This document shows, one piece after another, positions 5,169-5,638 of a stretch of 5,638 bases of DNA (position 1 is the stretch's first letter; each line of letters starts with the position of its first letter). The notes below the pieces were generated by a model. The model saw nothing but the letters and a program-made list of their open reading frames with translations. It was not told the origin of the DNA and searched no databases. The translations under genes and the position numbers were made by a program. Source of the DNA: Limiplasma sp036645955 (GTDB taxonomy: Bacteria > Bacillota > Clostridia > Christensenellales > Aristaeellaceae); contig JAVXND010000113.1 in assembly GCA_036645955.1 (NCBI GenBank), positions 1 to 5,638 of the forward strand, written 5' to 3'.

Positions 5169-5188
5169 GGACACCATATATGGTGTCC
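5169..5188. repeat. Perfect 20-bp palindrome, copy 2
   Basis: GGACACCATATATGGTGTCC is a perfect palindrome. With its flanks (TGTAGG on the left, CGCCC on the right) it is an inverted copy of the element around 240-259, whose centre is GT rather than TA. It is probably a REP-like hairpin unit. Confidence 0.85.
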
Positions 5189-5247
5189 GCCCAGTTTGCG
5201 TTCTCCCCCCCTCATTCATTTGAGAGGCAGCATAGCGGGATATCGTA

Positions 5248-5276
5248 TTGCTATTAGCATGAAAGTAAGATATAAT
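5248..5276 (+). promoter_or_regulatory. Predicted sigma-A promoter ahead of the exported protein gene
   Basis: -35 TTGCTA (5248-5253), 17-base spacer, perfect -10 TATAAT (5271-5276). Transcription would start near 5283, giving a leader of about 200 bases before the ATG at 5489, with the second 49-bp repeat copy inside that leader. The alternative is a promoter at the 3' end of the repeat (GTGACT 5399-5404, 17 bases, CAGAAT 5422-5427), which is weaker. Confidence 0.6.
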
Positions 5277-5358
5277 GGCAAAAAAGAGGAAGTATACAAA
5301 TCGAAGCGGATGGCGAAGGCTGATGCAAAATATGGCATAGATATTTGCCGTGTTACAC

Positions 5359-5407
5359 GAATTATCATGGATTATCACGAATGTAAAAGGAAACTTGCGT
5401 GACTTTG
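5359..5407 (+). repeat. 49-bp interspersed repeat, copy 2
   Basis: Second copy of the repeat at 4523-4571, same orientation, 45 of 49 identical. Its stem bases are TCACG (5375-5379) and CGTGA (5398-5402). It ends 81 bases before the start codon of the exported protein gene. Like the first copy it lies between a preceding gene or repeat region and a gene whose product begins with a hydrophobic segment. Confidence 0.85.
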
Positions 5408-5488
5408 GGGGTGAAAAGACGCAGAATAGTCGTAGCGTTACCGATAAAAGCAGAAAAGTAAAGAAAGGAAGTAGGAACGGATACGCAT

Positions 5489-5638
5489 ATGAAAAAAGGG
5501 TGGAAGCACCTCACGGCATTGCTGTTGGCTATGGTGATGCTCCTGTGCCCCTTGGCAGGGATGACGGAAGAAGACGAGTACATCACTTTTGAAGCGCCAA
5601 CGTTGGAATACAGTAAGGACAGTATCAGCGTTGATAAT
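5489..5638 (+). CDS. Exported protein of unknown function, N-terminal part only
   Basis: The reading frame is open to the window edge, giving the first 50 residues with no stop. It begins MKKGWKH, continues with a hydrophobic core (about 8-24, LTALLLAMVMLLCPLAG), and then turns acidic (MTEEDEY), which is a typical Gram-positive Sec signal peptide with a likely cut near residues 24-26. The cysteine in MLLCP does not sit in a good lipobox, so a lipoprotein is less likely. The mature start (ITFEAPTLEYSKDSISVDN) is not enough to name a family. The ribosome binding site is only fair: AAAGGAAG (5464-5471) lies 17 bases upstream, with weaker AGGA and CGGA strings nearer. No other start in this frame precedes the signal peptide sensibly. 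Confidence 0.8.
   Translation, partial: MKKGWKHLTALLLAMVMLLCPLAGMTEEDEYITFEAPTLEYSKDSISVDN

Noticed and set aside
4791..5257. Overlapping + strand frames over the tandem array (peptides rich in HLHG, SFAW, FICMG)
   Set aside because: The 19-base period gives the same cycling peptide in all three frames, which marks repeat translation rather than a gene.
5196..5402. 68-codon + strand frame (or 47 codons from ATG 5259)
   Set aside because: No ribosome binding site, a perfect -10 box lies inside it, and its end is encoded by the 49-bp interspersed repeat.

Overview
The window looks like a chromosomal accessory region of a low-to-mid GC Firmicute, most likely a gut-type member of the Clostridia. 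The reasons are strong AGGAGG/AAGGAAG ribosome binding sites, sigma-A type promoters (TTGCTT-17-TATACT and TTGTTT-17-TATACT), SinR/HTH_3-type XRE regulators fused to membrane anchors, and many small GC-rich interspersed palindromes. The taxonomic guess is inference; no rRNA, tRNA or housekeeping gene is present. All credible genes are on the + strand.

Layout. 1-340: gene-free cluster of interspersed palindromic repeats. 359-2065: type IV (AbiE-like) toxin-antitoxin operon, with an AbiEi-family antitoxin (412-1050) overlapping an AbiEii nucleotidyltransferase toxin (1034-2065). A 10-bp inverted repeat sits on the promoter and reaches the ribosome binding site, a probable autoregulatory operator. 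2066-2390: second repeat cluster, made of a 115-bp nested imperfect palindrome followed at once by a second copy of the repeat that opens the window, so the toxin-antitoxin operon lies between direct repeats. 2393-4512: its own promoter, two tandem genes for membrane-anchored XRE regulators (2456-3658 and 3665-4468), and a clear intrinsic terminator. The two proteins share an unrecognised C-terminal domain, present twice in the first and once in the second. 4523-4921: a 49-bp interspersed repeat and then a small single-pass membrane protein. 4922-5488: gene-free stretch with a five-copy 19-bp tandem array, several hairpins, a palindrome shared in inverted orientation with position 240, a good promoter, and a second copy of the 49-bp repeat. 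5489-end: start of an exported protein cut by the window edge.

How it fits together. The antitoxin probably represses its own operon and neutralises the nucleotidyltransferase toxin, giving plasmid/prophage-like stabilisation or phage defence. The XRE pair looks like a two-gene transmembrane one-component sensing module: cytoplasmic DNA-binding head, one membrane helix, and probably extracytoplasmic beta-rich domains. This pair is the best candidate in the window for an undescribed system. The 49-bp repeat precedes both the small membrane protein gene and the exported protein gene and may supply part of their promoters, but it may equally be a dispersed intergenic repeat.
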